DNA of 64,000 nt, from assembly GCA_965220075.1 (NCBI GenBank), contig OZ244806.1, positions 434,001-498,000 on the forward strand. The letters run 5' to 3'. The notes below the pieces were generated by a model that saw nothing but the letters and a program-made list of their open reading frames with translations, was not told the origin of the DNA and searched no databases. The DNA is from G965220075 sp965220075. GTDB lineage: Bacteria > Chloroflexota > UBA11872. Positions 1-8,739 of this stretch are shown piece after piece. How positions within the stretch are numbered: position 1 is the stretch's first letter; each line of letters starts with the position of its first letter. The translations under genes and the position numbers were made by a program.

Positions 1-381
1 GAAATGCCCGAGTTCTACCGCTCGCTGGACCTGCTGGTGAACTGGCGCGCGCGGCCCGCGCTGGACAAGGTCGGGCTGGAGGCGCTGGCCTGTGGAACGC
101 CCCTTGTGACCAACAACCGCGCCTATTCCGATCTGCTCGGACCGCTCGCCAACGACTTCCTGACCGGCGACTCGGTGGACGACCAGGCCCGCGCGATTGA
201 GTCGGTGCTGGGCCTGCACCCGCGGTTGCGCGTGGCCGCGATTGAGCGGCTGCGCCGCCTCACCCTTCAGCGGCACGGCGCGGACGGGCTAACCTCTCGG
301 TTTGTGGACCTTTTCGAGGCATTGCGTGCCGGCCGCCCGCCCTCGTTCGAGGAGGCGGCCGGCGCTGACGCGGCGCCTTGA
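1..381 (+). CDS. Glycosyltransferase, GT4-like, C-terminal part (cut by window edge)
   Basis: The reading frame is open to the first base, so this is the 3' end of a longer gene whose start lies outside the window. The visible 126 residues carry the end of a GT-B glycosyltransferase: GLEALACGTPLVTNN matches the C-terminal nucleotide-sugar binding segment of the GT4 family (Glu, then a small-residue turn and Pro-Leu-Val). It would transfer a sugar from a nucleotide donor to a growing lipid-linked glycan at the inner membrane face. It opens a run of polysaccharide genes in the same direction. Donor and acceptor cannot be read from the sequence. Confidence 0.8.
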   Translation, partial: EMPEFYRSLDLLVNWRARPALDKVGLEALACGTPLVTNNRAYSDLLGPLANDFLTGDSVDDQARAIESVLGLHPRLRVAAIERLRRLTLQRHGADGLTSRFVDLFEALRAGRPPSFEEAAGADAAP

Positions 382-464
382 TCCGTTGCCGCCCTACCGC
401 GGACGCGAGGTGACGATGCAACGCGGCCGAATCCAGCCGGTCCGCGCTCCCGCGCGGCGTCTCG

Positions 465-2279
465 ATGAGCGTGGCTGAGGCGCCGGCCCCCCGCGCGCGG
501 CCGTTCCAGGGCCGCCTGAGCCCGCGCGCTCTCTGGGCGCTGCGGAGCGCCTCTGATGCGTTTGAACGCGTGAGCGGCGGCGACGGCTACGCCCGCTGTC
601 CCGAGCACGGCTTCGACCACAGCGGCGCGACCGCGCGTTTCACCCTCATCAACTGTGCGCTCCACGCGGCCACGGGAGAAGAGAGCTACTTGCGGCGCGC
701 GGTTCAGATTGTCCGCGCCATCACCGGCCGGCTGGGCCAGCTCGACTCGCCGGGCGGCGCCTGGGTGTTCTTCACGGGCGGCCGCGGCGCCGCCACTGTC
801 GTCGACGCGGGCGAATGCCTGGACGCGCTGGCCACGCTGCTGGCGCACGCCGGTGAGCGTCTCGAGCCGCTCGACGCGAGCCGCGTCGAGGACGCCATCC
901 GCCTCTGCTGCGACTCTTTCCTGATCCCCGGCGTCGCCGCCGAGCGGTCCCTCCACGAGCGCCTTTGCGGCGCCGCCGGACTGGCTTCCGCTTACGCCGC
1001 GCTCGGCGAACCGGCTTGGGCCGAGGCGTGCGGGGCCGCGCTGGAGCGTTCCCTCGACGAGATGCGGCCGGACGGCTCGTTTCCCTGCATCCACTCAGCG
1101 GCAGGCGCCGCGCGGCAAGCACTTTCCGACCTGAGCGTTCGCGAGCAGGGCCGCTGTTTGGCCTTCGCCCGCTTCGCCGCGCGTCAGATCGGCGCCGAAG
1201 AGCGCCACGCCGCCGCCCTGCGCCGCGCCGCGGATTTCCTGCGCCTGGTTACGCGCCCCGACGGCGTGAAGCCGCTTGCGCTGGAGGCCAACCGCTGGCT
1301 CTGGGACTCCGATTGGGAAGCAGGTTCGGCGCCATTTGACGCCTACGCGCTGGCGGCCGACGGGCGCGGCGAGCTGCGCGGGACCGCCGGGCGCGCCGCC
1401 GCGCGCTCCGCCCAGGCCCTCGGACCGGACGGTTTCAGCGACGCCACACCCGATTCCCATGCGCTCGTGTGCCGCCTCGCGCACACGGCCGACCTCGCCT
1501 GGCTGGCGCGCGCGCACGACGCGGCCGAGCTGGACGACCTGCCCGCCAATCCGGCCGCCGGCGCGCAGACCGCGCCGATCGTCGCGGCGGACACGGGCGT
1601 GGTCCGCCTCGAGGCCCGGCGAGCCTGCGTGATCCTGCGCGGCGCCAAGCAACCGGCCTCGCCGCTGGCCGGTGGGCGCATCGGCGGCGGCGGCCTGGTC
1701 TACGTCGGCCGCCGGGCCGACGGCTGGCGCAACGTGCTGCGCCACGTCCCCGAGCCTGGCGTGCCCGAGGCCACCTGGGTCACGGGCGGATACGCCGCAC
1801 CGCTCAGCGGCCGGTCCATGATCCGCGGGCTTGTCGAGCGCGACGCTCTCCCGCGTCTTCGAGCCGCGCGCGTGCATTGGCGGGCGGGGCGCCGCGGCTA
1901 TGCCGTGCGCATGCTCTGGCGCTTCCTGGGACCGCCCGCCCGGGCCGCCAGGCAACGCTGGCAGTCCAACCACGCTGTCAGCGCGGAGGTCGCCGCCGCG
2001 CCCGACGCGGTAACCGTGCGCTCGCTGCTGGCCCGCCTTGACGGAACCCCCTTCGAGGGCCTGCGCACCGAGCGGCGCTATCAAATCCAGGGCGACAACC
2101 TCTTAGTCCACGACCGCCTGATCGTGGAGACGCCGGTCACGTCGGCCGGCTACCGCCTGCCCGCGGCCGCCCAGGCGCTGGAAGTGACCTGCGACGCCTG
2201 CTGGCACCTTGCGAAAGGCTTCCTGCACGCGAGTCCGCTGGGGGCCGGCGCGTCGGTCTCCATCCACTATCGACTGTAG
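465..2279 (+). CDS. Alpha/alpha-toroid-like protein, possible heparinase/lyase-type enzyme
   Basis: This 604-residue protein lies inside the polysaccharide cluster, with only 9 bases before the next gene. The first ~350 residues are rich in Ala/Leu helices with recurring aromatic-acid turns, as in alpha/alpha-toroid carbohydrate enzymes. The last ~230 residues look beta-rich (for example YQIQGDNLLVHDRLIV), the order seen in heparinase II/III and alginate-lyase type proteins. I see no signal peptide, so it would act in the cytoplasm unless the start is wrong. No catalytic Tyr/His set could be assigned with confidence. It could also be a non-enzymatic polysaccharide-associated protein. The ATG at 465 has no clear ribosome site. 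The CDS is well supported; the function is not. Confidence 0.72.
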   Translation: MSVAEAPAPRARPFQGRLSPRALWALRSASDAFERVSGGDGYARCPEHGFDHSGATARFTLINCALHAATGEESYLRRAVQIVRAITGRLGQLDSPGGAWVFFTGGRGAATVVDAGECLDALATLLAHAGERLEPLDASRVEDAIRLCCDSFLIPGVAAERSLHERLCGAAGLASAYAALGEPAWAEACGAALERSLDEMRPDGSFPCIHSAAGAARQALSDLSVREQGRCLAFARFAARQIGAEERHAAALRRAADFLRLVTRPDGVKPLALEANRWLWDSDWEAGSAPFDAYALAADGRGELRGTAGRAAARSAQALGPDGFSDATPDSHALVCRLAHTADLAWLARAHDAAELDDLPANPAAGAQTAPIVAADTGVVRLEARRACVILRGAKQPASPLAGGRIGGGGLVYVGRRADGWRNVLRHVPEPGVPEATWVTGGYAAPLSGRSMIRGLVERDALPRLRAARVHWRAGRRGYAVRMLWRFLGPPARAARQRWQSNHAVSAEVAAAPDAVTVRSLLARLDGTPFEGLRTERRYQIQGDNLLVHDRLIVETPVTSAGYRLPAAAQALEVTCDACWHLAKGFLHASPLGAGASVSIHYRL

Positions 2280-2288
2280 GAGCGCCGG

Positions 2289-3485
2289 GTGCGTCTAGTC
2301 TTCGTCGCCAACGCACGTATCCCCAGTGAGATGGCGCACCCGCTGCAGATCATGCACATGGCGGCCGCCTTCGCCGGATTGGGGTACAGCGTGCGCCTGA
2401 TCTACCCGCGCCGCGCCAACACTGCGGCCATGAGCTCCGTGCGCGACCCGTTTGCCTACTTTGGAGTCAGGCGCCGCTTTGGCCTGGTGGGTCTGCCCTC
2501 GATCGACTTCATCAAGCGCGTAACTGTGGATTGGCGCTGGCTCCGCCGCCGGCCTTTTCCTCGCATCGCGCAACTCATCCAGCTCTGGAGCTTCGCGCCT
2601 TGGGTGCTCGCACTCGCGCCGCGCCTCCGTCCGGAGATCGTCTACGGCCGCGACCTGCTGCCCCTCACGCTGCTCCGTGTCGTCATGCGTTCCAGGGTGC
2701 GCTTCGGTTTCGAAGCGCACACCACGCCGGCGTCTCGGATGTCCCGCCGCTGGCACCTCTGGGCGGCGCGCCGCATGCACGGCATCGTGGTCATCACCGA
2801 AGGCCTGCGCCGCTGGTACCTGAGCGAGGGCGTGGCGCCGCACAAAGTGCTGACGGCCCCCGACGGCGTTGACCTCGCGGCGTTCGATTCGATCTCGCGC
2901 GCGCCGGCCCGCGCCGAGCTCGGCCTCGATCCGCGGGCGCCGATAGTGTGCTACCTGGGGCACCTGTACCCCTGGAAGGGCGTGGAAGTGCTCGTCGAGG
3001 CGGCGCGCGCGCTGCCGCCCGAGGCGCGCGTCTTCATCGTGGGCGGCATCTCGCCGGACCTAGAGCGGATCCGCGCGGCCGCCGCCGGGCTCTCCGCCGT
3101 CACCGTCACGGGGCATCTGCCGCCCGCGCGCGCCCGGCTTTACCTGGCCGCCTGCGACGCGGCGGTCATCCCGTTCACGGCTCGCGCGCTGATCGCGCGC
3201 GAGCACTCATCCCCGCTGAAGCTCTTCGAGTACATGGCGGCGGGCTGCGCCATCGTCGCCAGCGACCTTCCCGCCCTGCGCGAGGTGCTGCGGCACGAGA
3301 GCAATGGCATCCTCGTCGCGCCCGACGATCCGGCGGCGCTCGCGCGCGGTATCACGCGGGTCTTGCGCGATGATGAGCTGGCCGTGCGCATTCGGCGTGC
3401 GGCGCGAGCGGAGGCTGAGTCCTTCACATGGGAGCGGCGAGCCGCATCCATCATCGAGTTCCTGAAGCCGCGCTCGACGGCCTGA
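2289..3485 (+). CDS. Glycosyltransferase family 4
   Basis: A 398-residue GT-B glycosyltransferase. The N-terminal Rossmann half starts with RLVFVANARIPSEMAHPLQI. The C-terminal half has the donor-binding motif SSPLKLFEYMAAGCAIVASD, where the Glu of LFEYMAAG is the conserved second Glu of the family. It also has the usual closing NGILVAPDDPAALA. The start is GTG at 2289, 9 bases after the previous stop. The 3' end overlaps the next gene by 58 bases. It should add one sugar to the lipid-linked repeat unit at the cytoplasmic face of the membrane. Specificity is unknown. Confidence 0.9.
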   Translation: MRLVFVANARIPSEMAHPLQIMHMAAAFAGLGYSVRLIYPRRANTAAMSSVRDPFAYFGVRRRFGLVGLPSIDFIKRVTVDWRWLRRRPFPRIAQLIQLWSFAPWVLALAPRLRPEIVYGRDLLPLTLLRVVMRSRVRFGFEAHTTPASRMSRRWHLWAARRMHGIVVITEGLRRWYLSEGVAPHKVLTAPDGVDLAAFDSISRAPARAELGLDPRAPIVCYLGHLYPWKGVEVLVEAARALPPEARVFIVGGISPDLERIRAAAAGLSAVTVTGHLPPARARLYLAACDAAVIPFTARALIAREHSSPLKLFEYMAAGCAIVASDLPALREVLRHESNGILVAPDDPAALARGITRVLRDDELAVRIRRAARAEAESFTWERRAASIIEFLKPRSTA

Positions 3486-6055
3486 GCCGCCTGCTCGAGC
3501 CCGGCGTTGGGGTTCTGCAGCGCGCCGACCGCGCGGGCGCCGGAGCGCATCGCGCGCTGGTTGCGCTCGGACTCCTGCTGCCGCTTGCGGTGCTCTACCG
3601 CCAGCAGCTGTTCGCGGGCGCAGGATGGCTCGACACCGACTTCCTCGTCTTGCACCAGCCTCGCTACGCGCTGCTGGCGGACGGCCTGGCCGAGGGCCGT
3701 ATCCCGCTCTGGATAGAGAACCTGCTGGGCGGGTTCCCAACGCCGTTCTCCGAGTTCGGCTGGTTCTATCCGCTCACCTGGGCGCTCGCCTGGCTGCTGG
3801 GGCCTTTGCGCGGCTACATAGTCGAGGTGGCGCTGGGCGTCACGCTCGCGGCCGCCGCCGCCTACTGGCTGGGCCGCGTGTGGGGGCTCTCGCGGCTGGC
3901 CGCCTTTCTGGCCGCTTTTCTGTTCGCCTACGGCCCCTTCTTCTTCGCTACCTCCAAGATCGTCAACTACGTCGACATCTTCTTTGCGCTGCCCGCGGGC
4001 ATTGCCGCTATCGAGCTGATCGCGCGCGGACGCCGGCGCTATGCGGCTCTGCTGGCCGCCACAGCCGGGGTCATGGCCATCGCCGGGCATCCACAGATCG
4101 CGTTTCTCTTCGGGTTTGTGTGGGCCGTGTTCGGGCTCGTGCGCGCCGTCTGGGAGTGGCGGAGCGGGAGCCGACGGCCGGCGCTGGGGCTGGTCGCATG
4201 GCTGCTGGCCTCCGCGTGCGTAGGCGTGGGGCTGGCCGCCGTGCGTCTGCTCCCCACCATTGCGGTCGCCGCCGATTCGACCCGCGGCGGCGGCCTGGAC
4301 TTCAGCGCGGCCGCGCAGGACTCGCTGGCGCCCTGGAGCCTCGTGCTTGGCTACCTGTTCCCCGCCTTCGAGATCCCGCGTGTGCTGGGCGACACCCTCA
4401 ACGCCGAAGAGCTCATGTATTTGGGAATCCTTACCCCCGTGCTGGCTCTGCTGGCCGTTCTCTTCAACCGCCGCAGCCGCCTGGTGCAATTCCTGGCCGT
4501 CTTGGTCGTGTTCTCCTGGATCATCGCCTTGGGGTCCTACAGCCTCGGTTTCCCGCTCCTTCACAAGCTCCCGCTGTTCAACCTCTTCCGCGCGCCCTCG
4601 CGTTTCGGGATGATCGCTTCGTTCGGGCTGGCCTTCCTGGTCGGCATGGGTTTGGACACGCTGCGCGGCGCCGACCTGCGCGGCTCGCTGGCGTTCCGCT
4701 GGATTTCACGCGGCTGGATCTGGCTGGCCGGACTGATGGCGGCCGCGGCCATCGCCTGCACCATCGCCATAAGCGGCTTCGCCTTTCTGATCAGGCCCTA
4801 CGGTTACGACTACATCGACCGCGTGATAGTCGGCTCGGAGGGACGTTTCCTCACCGCGGAGCGCTACTACCGCACCTTCGATCAGCTCTACGCGCGCCTG
4901 GAGTCGGCTTTCAGCCTGGTCGAGTGGGCGCCGCGCCTGACGGTGATCGCGGCGCTCCTGAGCGCCCTCGTGATCTGGCGCTACGCGCGCGGACGGCTAG
5001 GCGTCCGCCCGGCGCAGTGGGCCTTTGCGGCCGTGCTGGTGGGCGACGTGCTGGTGGCGCCGGGCCACGCCGCCCACACCGTCCCTACCGATTGGCACGC
5101 GCGCGAGCCTCAGCTGTCGAGTCTCGTCGGCGACGGCGGCGCGGGTCGCTGGAGAGTCTTTTCCTACCGCGGGCTGGCCCAGAAGTTCGAGCTTTCCACC
5201 GCTACCGGCACGCGTCTGGCGCGCCCGCAGCGCGATCTGCTCGAGTACGTCTTCCTCAACCAGTCGCTCTCGCCCAATCTCTCGCTCAGCCACGACCTGG
5301 CGTCCCTGGACGGCTATGAGAACCTCATGCCGCGCGCCACGGCCGAGTATCTGGCCTACGTGGGCAGCGAGCGCGCCACCGTAGCCGGCTTTGCGCGCGA
5401 CTCGAGCCTTGACGCCGCGGAGCGTCAGTCCATTCTGGCGGCGCGCGTGCACGCGCTGGCCGCCGCCAATGTTCGCTACGTCACCTCCGGCATCCCGCTC
5501 GACGTGCCAACTTTGCGCGAGGTGGAGAGCCGCTCCATCGACTTGCCCGCATGGGCCGGCGTCGAACAGCCGCTCTACTTCTACGAAGTGGAGGGCTGGC
5601 GGCCGCGCGTCTACGTGGTGCGCGGCTGGCGCCTGGCCAGCGGCGCGCGGACCATCGCGGCGCAGCTCGACGCCCTGCGCGGCGCGCCCGAGCGCGTCAT
5701 CGTCGACCGCGATCCGGGCTTGACCATCCCGACCGCGGCCGGCGCCCCCGATTCGATCGGCCCGCTGGTCGTGGGAGCGGAGCGCGCGTCGGTTGAGGTG
5801 GATATGGCCGCGCCCGGCCTCCTGGTGGTGAACGAAGCGATGGCGCCCGGCTGGACCGCCCGCGTGGACGGGCGGCCGGCCGATCTGCTGACCGTGAACT
5901 TCATGATGCGGGGCGTGGCGCTGCAGAGCGGGCCGCACACTGTCGAGATGCGCTACGAGCCGCCCGGGTTCCGAACCGGCCTGCTTGTCACGCTGGTCGC
6001 TTTGGGGCTGGTCGCCGCGCTGCTCGCGGCCGGCCTGTGGGCGGAGCGGCGGTGA
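3428..6055 (+). CDS. YfhO-like multi-span membrane protein
   Basis: An 875-residue membrane protein with about a dozen hydrophobic spans in the first ~560 residues, followed by a ~300-residue soluble region. Motifs near the front (LDTDFLVLHQPRYALLADGL, WIENLLGGFPTPF) match the YfhO/GT-C-like family, where an Asp-rich first loop faces outside and helps transfer sugars from polyprenyl carriers. The C-terminal segment with VNEAMAPGWTARVDG is typical of YfhO proteins. The ATG lies inside the preceding gene (58-base overlap). No better in-frame start exists before the first membrane span, so it is kept. Its likely role is glycan modification on the outer side of the membrane; polymerase activity cannot be excluded. 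Confidence 0.82.
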   Translation: MGAASRIHHRVPEAALDGLSRLLEPGVGVLQRADRAGAGAHRALVALGLLLPLAVLYRQQLFAGAGWLDTDFLVLHQPRYALLADGLAEGRIPLWIENLLGGFPTPFSEFGWFYPLTWALAWLLGPLRGYIVEVALGVTLAAAAAYWLGRVWGLSRLAAFLAAFLFAYGPFFFATSKIVNYVDIFFALPAGIAAIELIARGRRRYAALLAATAGVMAIAGHPQIAFLFGFVWAVFGLVRAVWEWRSGSRRPALGLVAWLLASACVGVGLAAVRLLPTIAVAADSTRGGGLDFSAAAQDSLAPWSLVLGYLFPAFEIPRVLGDTLNAEELMYLGILTPVLALLAVLFNRRSRLVQFLAVLVVFSWIIALGSYSLGFPLLHKLPLFNLFRAPSRFGMIASFGLAFLVGMGLDTLRGADLRGSLAFRWISRGWIWLAGLMAAAAIACTIAISGFAFLIRPYGYDYIDRVIVGSEGRFLTAERYYRTFDQLYARLESAFSLVEWAPRLTVIAALLSALVIWRYARGRLGVRPAQWAFAAVLVGDVLVAPGHAAHTVPTDWHAREPQLSSLVGDGGAGRWRVFSYRGLAQKFELSTATGTRLARPQRDLLEYVFLNQSLSPNLSLSHDLASLDGYENLMPRATAEYLAYVGSERATVAGFARDSSLDAAERQSILAARVHALAAANVRYVTSGIPLDVPTLREVESRSIDLPAWAGVEQPLYFYEVEGWRPRVYVVRGWRLASGARTIAAQLDALRGAPERVIVDRDPGLTIPTAAGAPDSIGPLVVGAERASVEVDMAAPGLLVVNEAMAPGWTARVDGRPADLLTVNFMMRGVALQSGPHTVEMRYEPPGFRTGLLVTLVALGLVAALLAAGLWAERR

Positions 6056-7191
6056 AGCTCGCGCTGGTGGCCGACGCCTTCGACCCGACCAACGGCTGGG
6101 GCCGTTACGCCGGCGAGTTGGCGCGCGGTCTGATAGCCGCCGGCCTCGACGTTCGCCTCGTGAGCCCCAGGCGCTGGGCGCGCATGGAAGACCTGCGCGC
6201 CTATCCCGACCACTTCGAGATCCCCTCCTATCAGCACCAGACGCGCCACTACGCCAAGCTCCTGGCCCGCTCGCTGCGGCCATTGCGCCGCGCCTTTCGA
6301 GGGGTCGACGCGATTCACTGCCTGGTCGAGCCTTACGCCCCGGCCGTCTCGCTGAGCGCCGGTCGCCGCCCCTACCTGATGTCGCTGGTAGGCACGTACG
6401 CCCGACCCTCGCGGCGCGGCGGCTTGGAGGGAAGGCTGCTCCGCCGCGCCCTCGCCCGCGCCAGGTACCTGCCTGCCATCAGCGCGTTCACGGAGCGTCG
6501 CCTGCGGGAGGAAACGGGCTTCACCCACACCGGCGTGGTGCCGCTCGGCGTACGGCCTGGCGAATTCGCGGCTCGCGGCGACCCGCCGCAGCGAGAGCCC
6601 GGTCTGATCCTTGCCGTGGGCGAGTGCAAGGCCCGCAAGGGATTCGATCTGACCGTGCGGGCGCTGGCGCGCGTCCGCGCCGACCTGCCGTCGGCGCGCC
6701 TGGCGATCGTCGGGCCCTGCCCGGCGGACTCGCCCTACGTTCGCCGCCTGCGCGAGCTCGTACGCCACCTCGATCTGGCCGCGGCCGTAACCTTCACGGG
6801 CCGGGTGGACCACCCCACGCTGGTGAACTGGTACCGACGCGCCAGCGCGGTGGTGATGCCATTCCGCGAAGCCGCCGGCGACTTCGAGGGATTCGGCCTC
6901 GTGCTGCTTGAGGCCGGCGCCTGCGGCGTCCCCGTCGTGAGCACGCGCGGCACCGCCGCGGAAGAGCCGGTGCGCCACGGCCTGAACGGTCTGCTGGTGG
7001 CGCCTGATGATCCCGACGCGCTGGTCGGCGCGGTCCGGCGAGTGCTAGTCGACGCCGACCTCTGGCGGCGCCTTGCCGAGGGCGGGCGCGCCCGCGCCGC
7101 TCAAATGACCTGGGAGCACTCCACCGCCCGGCTTCTGGACGTTTACGCCGAGACCCTGGGCCTTGGGCCGGAGCGCTCCAGGCTACCCTGA
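6052..7191 (+). CDS. Glycosyltransferase family 4
   Basis: A GT-B glycosyltransferase of 379 residues. I place the start at GTG 6052, which overlaps the TGA of the preceding gene as GTGA. It gives the usual family start KLALVADAFDPTNGWGRYA, where the Gly-rich loop binds substrate. The donor site is GDFEGFGLVLLEAGACGVPV, an E-x7-E arrangement typical of retaining GT4 enzymes. It ends with NGLLVAPDDPDALVGAV. Translational coupling to its neighbours supports membership in the same assembly operon. The sugar specificity is not readable. Confidence 0.9.
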   Translation: MKLALVADAFDPTNGWGRYAGELARGLIAAGLDVRLVSPRRWARMEDLRAYPDHFEIPSYQHQTRHYAKLLARSLRPLRRAFRGVDAIHCLVEPYAPAVSLSAGRRPYLMSLVGTYARPSRRGGLEGRLLRRALARARYLPAISAFTERRLREETGFTHTGVVPLGVRPGEFAARGDPPQREPGLILAVGECKARKGFDLTVRALARVRADLPSARLAIVGPCPADSPYVRRLRELVRHLDLAAAVTFTGRVDHPTLVNWYRRASAVVMPFREAAGDFEGFGLVLLEAGACGVPVVSTRGTAAEEPVRHGLNGLLVAPDDPDALVGAVRRVLVDADLWRRLAEGGRARAAQMTWEHSTARLLDVYAETLGLGPERSRLP

Positions 7192-7257
7192 GCGCATGGC
7201 AGCCCTGTCCGGCGCGCGCCCGCGCTTGCCGCCCAGCCCAAGGCAGACCCCCCGCAG

Positions 7258-8739
7258 ATGACCCGGACCGCAGCGACGGCCGAGCCTTCGCCGACCGCGG
7301 ATCTGGGTCAGCGCGCGGTGCGAGGCCTGGTCACGCTCGGCATGCGCGAGGGCGCGCTGAAGATGGTCGCCATCGTCGGCTTCATCGCGCTCTACCGCCT
7401 GCTGACGCCGGACGACTTCGGCATCATCCTGCCGATCGCTTTTCTGGCCGGCCTGGTCAAGCTGTTCGCGGACGTCGGCCTGCAGCCGAGTCTGATCCAG
7501 CGCGGCGCGGAGCCTACCGGAGACGACCTGCGCGCCGTGTTCACCGCCCAGTTGGCGCTGGCGGCGGCGGCGGTTCTCGTCGTTTTCTTTGCCGGCCCCG
7601 CCATGGTGAACGGGTTGCTGGACGCGGAGGCCGATCCCTGGATGATCCGCGCGTTCGCGCTCAGCATCTTCTTCTCGGCTTTCCGGCTGGTTCCCGCCGC
7701 TCTGCTCGAGCGTCATCTCCAGTTTGGACGTCTCGCCACGGCCGACATCTTGAGCACTCTTTGGTTCTACTGCGCCGGCATCGGATTCGCCATCGCGGCG
7801 TACGGTGTCTGGAGCCTCGTGATCGCCCACGTAGGCGCGAGCGTCGTTTCTACTTTGGCGGTGGTAATGCTGCGGCCCTGGCGCCCCCGGCCGACCTCGC
7901 GGCTGGCGGCGATCCGACCCTACGTCAACTTCGGCGCGCAGTTTCAGGGCTCGCGGCTCGCGCTGATCCTGAAGGACTCGCTGATCCCCATGTTCTCGCC
8001 GCGCGCGTTCGGCGTCACCACCACGGGCCACCTCCACTGGGCCAACCGGCACGCCGCGTACCCGCTGGGCCTGACTCAGCTCGTAGCGCGCGTGAGCCTG
8101 CCCGCGTTCGCGCGAATTCAGGACGAGCCCGACCGGGTGAGGCGCGGCGCCGAGCTCAGCCTGAAGTGGAACGCCATCGTCACCCTGCCCGTCTTCGCCG
8201 CCATCTTCGCCTTCGCGCCCGAGATCGCTAGCCACATCTACAGCGATGAATGGGTGCCCGCCGTGCCGGCGCTCTATCTGCTCGCCGTCAGCGCCCTGCT
8301 GGTGCCGGTGAACGGCCTCATCACCCCGATTCTCAACGCCCTGGGCAAGACCAGGCTGGTGCTGACCGTGGCCGTCATCTGGGCGGTCGCGGCCTGGCTG
8401 CTCACGTATCTGCTGACGCTGGCCGGACTGGAGCTGCTGGCGATTCCCGTCGCCCTGGCGGCAACGCAGATTCTGGCGGCGCTGGCCCTGCTGCCGCTCG
8501 CCTACCACAATTTCGGGCTGCGTCTCCTGCCGCACCTGGGCAAGCCGCTCTTAGCCGCGCTGGCGGCCGGAGCGTTCGGCCGCTTCGTTCTGCTTCCTCT
8601 CCTGACCGACGCCCTGCTGCTGATTCAAGGCGGCCTCGTGGTGGCCGTCGTGTACGGCGCGCTGCTCTACCTGGCCGACCGCCGCGCCATCCGGGCCGAG
8701 CTTGGAACGCTGGTCCGGCGCTTCGCTCTACCCACATGA
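7258..8739 (+). CDS. Oligosaccharide flippase, Wzx/PST type
   Basis: A 493-residue protein made almost entirely of hydrophobic helices (about 12-14 spans), starting with LGQRAVRGLVTLGMREGALK. That is the family pattern of polysaccharide transporters of the MOP superfamily, as are TPDDFGIILPIAFLAGL and the central RPYVNFGAQFQGSRLAL. It would flip undecaprenyl-linked repeat units from the cytoplasmic to the outer face. The ATG stands 66 bases after the previous stop; the stop overlaps the next start as ATGA. Its length is normal for Wzx. It is the only flippase in the window. Confidence 0.9.
   Translation: MTRTAATAEPSPTADLGQRAVRGLVTLGMREGALKMVAIVGFIALYRLLTPDDFGIILPIAFLAGLVKLFADVGLQPSLIQRGAEPTGDDLRAVFTAQLALAAAAVLVVFFAGPAMVNGLLDAEADPWMIRAFALSIFFSAFRLVPAALLERHLQFGRLATADILSTLWFYCAGIGFAIAAYGVWSLVIAHVGASVVSTLAVVMLRPWRPRPTSRLAAIRPYVNFGAQFQGSRLALILKDSLIPMFSPRAFGVTTTGHLHWANRHAAYPLGLTQLVARVSLPAFARIQDEPDRVRRGAELSLKWNAIVTLPVFAAIFAFAPEIASHIYSDEWVPAVPALYLLAVSALLVPVNGLITPILNALGKTRLVLTVAVIWAVAAWLLTYLLTLAGLELLAIPVALAATQILAALALLPLAYHNFGLRLLPHLGKPLLAALAAGAFGRFVLLPLLTDALLLIQGGLVVAVVYGALLYLADRRAIRAELGTLVRRFALPT

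Noticed and set aside
267..1094. Minus-strand open frame of 275 codons over the toroid protein gene
   Set aside because: Antisense frame of a GC-rich gene: Arg/Gly/Ala/His-rich without motifs, and it also overlaps the end of the first glycosyltransferase.
3140..4564. Minus-strand frame of 474 codons
   Set aside because: Lies opposite a GT4 gene and the YfhO-like gene; composition is Gln/Glu/Arg/Gly-rich low complexity typical of antisense reading of membrane-protein codons.
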